Assembly: GCA_051866595.1 (NCBI GenBank)
Contig: JBJDXI010000164.1
Coordinates: 1-6,677, forward strand
DNA length: 6,677 nt
DNA from: UBA7702 sp051866595
GTDB taxonomy: Bacteria; Bacillota; Dehalobacteriia; UBA7702
Direction: 5' to 3'
This document shows, piece after piece, positions 5,169-6,677 of the stretch; the stretch's first letter is position 1; each line of letters begins with the position of its first letter. The translations under genes and the position numbers were made by a program. The notes under the pieces are model-generated. The model did not search any database and was not told the DNA's origin. It saw only the letters and a program-made list of their open reading frames with translations.

Positions 5169-6119
5169 ATGAACTATATTTTATTGCTGATCGGTTTTGT
5201 TTTGTTGATTAAAGGCGCGGATTTCGCGGTGTCCGGCGGCAGCGGCATTGCCGAGCATTTCCGGATTTCTCCGGTGATTATCGGCCTTACCGTCATTGCT
5301 TTCGGGACGAGCCTCCCCGAGGCCGCCGTGTCTGTTACCGGCAGCATTACCGGTCAGAGCGGTATCGCCGTCGGCAATGTGCTGGGCTCCAATTTGTTCA
5401 ACCTGTTGGTGGTGGGCGGCGTGTCCGCCATGATGCAGCCGATGAAGGTTGACCGTATGCTTTTGAAACGCGATTTTCCCGTTTCTTTGCTGGCGGTGCT
5501 GTTTATCGCGGTTTTTTCCGCCCGGGCCTTTTTCGCGGGGCAGAACAGTTTCACCATTAACCGCATCGGAGGTATCGCGCTGCTGGTGATTTTTGCCGCG
5601 TTTATGGCTTTGCTCTTTGCCGAAGCTAAAAAAGACCGGGCCGCGGCGGAAGAACCGCCCAAAGCGGAGCGGAGCTTGCCGCTGAATTTTCTCTTTACCA
5701 TCGGCGGTCTGGCAGCCATCGTCATCGGCAGCGACCTGGTGGTGGATTCCGCCACGGAAATCGCTTATTCCTTCGGACTGAGTGAAACCTTTGTGGGACT
5801 CACCATCGTTTCCGTCGGAACCAGCCTGCCGGAACTGGTCACTTCCATGGTGGCGGCGAAAAAAGGAAGTAACGAAATCGCCCTCGGCAATATCGTCGGT
5901 TCCAATATCTTCAATCTTCTCCTCGTTCTGGGTCTGGCCGCGTCCATCGCGCCGGTAACGGTTCCCGCTTATCTCTTTGTGGATTGCATCCTGCTGACGG
6001 CGGTGACCTTGCTGGCCATGTTCTTCTGCCGTAACGATCGCCGGTTCGACCGGAAAGAGGGTGCGCTGTTCTTTTTGATTTATATCGTTTATTTTATCTA
6101 TATTTTTATACGCGGATAA
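5169..6119 (+). CDS. Sodium/calcium exchanger-family (CaCA) antiporter, YrbG type
   Basis: A 316-residue inner-membrane protein with about ten helices in two inverted halves, the normal prokaryotic CaCA length. It would exchange Ca2+ against Na+ or H+. The two alpha repeats are clear: GLTVIAFGTSLPE (39-51) with GNVLGSNLFN (69-78), and GLTIVSVGTSLPE (210-222) with GNIVGSNIFN (240-249). By spacing, T47/S48/E51/N78 and T218/S219/E222/N249 correspond to the ion-binding residues T50/S51/E54/N81 and T209/S210/E213/D240 of Methanocaldococcus NCX_Mj. Both glutamates are kept, and the last position is Asn instead of Asp. A charged loop (about 152-170, EAKKDRAAAEEPPKAER) joins the halves. The start is ATG 5169, with GTGAGGG (5154-5160) 8 nt upstream; a TTG directly before it is less likely. 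The gene is monocistronic, closed by a strong terminator. Ion specificity is inferred. Confidence 0.93.
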   Translation: MNYILLLIGFVLLIKGADFAVSGGSGIAEHFRISPVIIGLTVIAFGTSLPEAAVSVTGSITGQSGIAVGNVLGSNLFNLLVVGGVSAMMQPMKVDRMLLKRDFPVSLLAVLFIAVFSARAFFAGQNSFTINRIGGIALLVIFAAFMALLFAEAKKDRAAAEEPPKAERSLPLNFLFTIGGLAAIVIGSDLVVDSATEIAYSFGLSETFVGLTIVSVGTSLPELVTSMVAAKKGSNEIALGNIVGSNIFNLLLVLGLAASIAPVTVPAYLFVDCILLTAVTLLAMFFCRNDRRFDRKEGALFFLIYIVYFIYIFIRG

Positions 6120-6121
6120 GC

Positions 6122-6156
6122 AAGAGCCGGGGTTCTGTAATACCCCGGCTCTTTTT
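6122..6156 (+). terminator. Rho-independent terminator between convergent genes
   Basis: AAGAGCCGGGGT (6122-6133) pairs perfectly with ACCCCGGCTCTT (6142-6153) across an 8-nt loop, followed by a T run to 6156. It starts 3 bases after the antiporter stop and ends 4 bases before the stop codon of the convergent minus-strand gene. On the minus strand the hairpin is followed by TGCTTATCC, a poor T tract, so it works best for the antiporter but may serve both. Confidence 0.92.
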
Positions 6157-6159
6157 ATG

Positions 6160-6603
6160 TTACAGCCGTAATTTCCGGCGTTTTCCCGTGACGCAGTTTT
6201 TTAAATAGGTTCCGGTCATCATCAGCCAGATCAGGCAGATGAAAAAGACGGCGGCAATGCCGGTGTCCCAGATGAGATGGGCCATCATCGCGACGGCGAT
6301 GAGGATGGGCAAGGATTTGGAAAGCAGAAGGTAGCATTTATAGGAAGACTGATAGATCAGCTCTTTTTCCGCTTCGTCACAGCTTTCCACCCATTGCTCC
6401 GTAAACCGACGGGAGGTGGGATCGCCCTGTTTGTCCGGGTCAATTTTCTGATGCAGTTTCACAAACCGCACACTCCAGAATCCGCTGTAAATGACGAACA
6501 GGAAGAAAGTGAGAACGCCCCAAAGGATGCCGGTTCCCGAAGGTATGGCCTCTATGTAATCTGCGGAGCAGACCAGCGACAACAGCAGAAAAGCTAAGGC
6601 CAT
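6160..6603 (-). CDS. Four-helix membrane protein resembling DUF3169, start uncertain
   Basis: From the ATG at 6603 this is 147 residues: a short hydrophobic start, a helix at about 24-46 (GILWGVLTFFLFVIYSGFW), a polar cytoplasmic stretch (about 47-96), two closely spaced helices (about 97-133) and a very basic tail (GKRRKLRL). The stretch WVESCDEAEKELIYQSSYK (71-89) recalls the conserved segment of DUF3169 membrane proteins of Firmicutes, often encoded beside a small HTH regulator; this match is from memory. The protein is shorter than I would expect for a full DUF3169 protein. No good ribosome binding site precedes the ATG at 6603. The frame stays open and hydrophobic upstream to ATA at 6630, which has GGAAAGG 8 nt before it and overlaps the stop of the previous frame. 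The true protein may therefore have 156 residues. Function is unknown. Confidence 0.7.
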   Translation of the reverse strand: MALAFLLLSLVCSADYIEAIPSGTGILWGVLTFFLFVIYSGFWSVRFVKLHQKIDPDKQGDPTSRRFTEQWVESCDEAEKELIYQSSYKCYLLLSKSLPILIAVAMMAHLIWDTGIAAVFFICLIWLMMTGTYLKNCVTGKRRKLRL

Positions 6604-6626
6604 GAGGGCCGTAATGATTCCGTTGA

Positions 6627-6677
6627 TTATGGCGGAGGCCTTTCCATGGTGTAATCGAGGGCGTCATGTTCATCGTC
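6627..6677 (-). CDS. C-terminal fragment of an unidentified protein (5' end outside window)
   Basis: Reading the minus strand from the window edge, one frame gives an acidic tail, DDEHDALDYTMERPPP, ending in TAA at 6629-6627. The other two frames are less likely: one has two stops near the edge and continues into the DUF3169-like gene, and the other is a shadow frame across that gene. The stop overlaps the first in-frame codon of the next gene as ATAA, as expected for coupled genes. If the downstream gene is DUF3169-like, a small HTH regulator would be the usual partner, but 16 residues cannot show this. Confidence 0.4.
   Translation of the reverse strand, partial: DDEHDALDYTMERPPP

Noticed and set aside
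1..6677. Mobile element, CRISPR array, toxin-antitoxin or phage-defence locus
   Set aside because: I saw no direct repeats with regular spacing, no transposase or integrase motif, and no tRNA-end duplication near either tRNA gene. The gene content is ordinary housekeeping and transport.

Overview
The window looks like chromosomal core sequence from a Gram-positive-type (Firmicutes) bacterium of moderate GC content. Three things point there: consensus sigma-A-like promoters with 17-bp spacers ahead of most transcription units, AAAGGAG ribosome binding sites, and tRNA genes that encode their own 3' CCA. The mix of genes would suit a member of the Negativicutes or Clostridia, but no single feature fixes the genus. 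I see no insertion sequence, phage gene, CRISPR array or rRNA.

Left part (1-585): the tail of an unidentified plus-strand gene appears to overlap, by an ATGA, a 39-codon single-pass membrane ORF. A promoter, a tRNA-Ser(GGA) gene and a strong terminator follow. The leader that comes next holds two adjacent inverted repeats.

Centre-left (586-2763, plus strand): a MATE-family multidrug exporter is followed by a HAD-type 5'(3')-deoxyribonucleotidase-like protein with its own promoter. Next come a promoter, tRNA-Lys(CTT) and a terminator. No terminator is visible between the exporter, the nucleotidase and the tRNA, so read-through through all three is likely.

Centre (2793-5091, minus strand): a small four-helix membrane protein with an HEGAH zinc-protease motif has its own promoter and terminator. 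Upstream of it is guaA, the glutamine-hydrolysing GMP synthase, also with its own promoter and terminator. The best-supported guaA start is 33 bases inside the longest open frame.

Right part (5118-6677): divergent from guaA is a CaCA-family sodium/calcium antiporter of the YrbG type. It converges, across a strong terminator hairpin, on a minus-strand four-helix membrane protein that resembles DUF3169. The last 51 bases probably hold the end of one more minus-strand gene overlapping it.

The genes do not form one pathway. They are independent housekeeping and transport units, each largely with its own signals. I found no convincing new multi-gene system. The points most worth a second look are the start of the 3'-most membrane protein (a probable ATA start or a lost ATG), the small HEGAH membrane protein, the overlapping 39-codon ORF, and the structured leader of the exporter gene.
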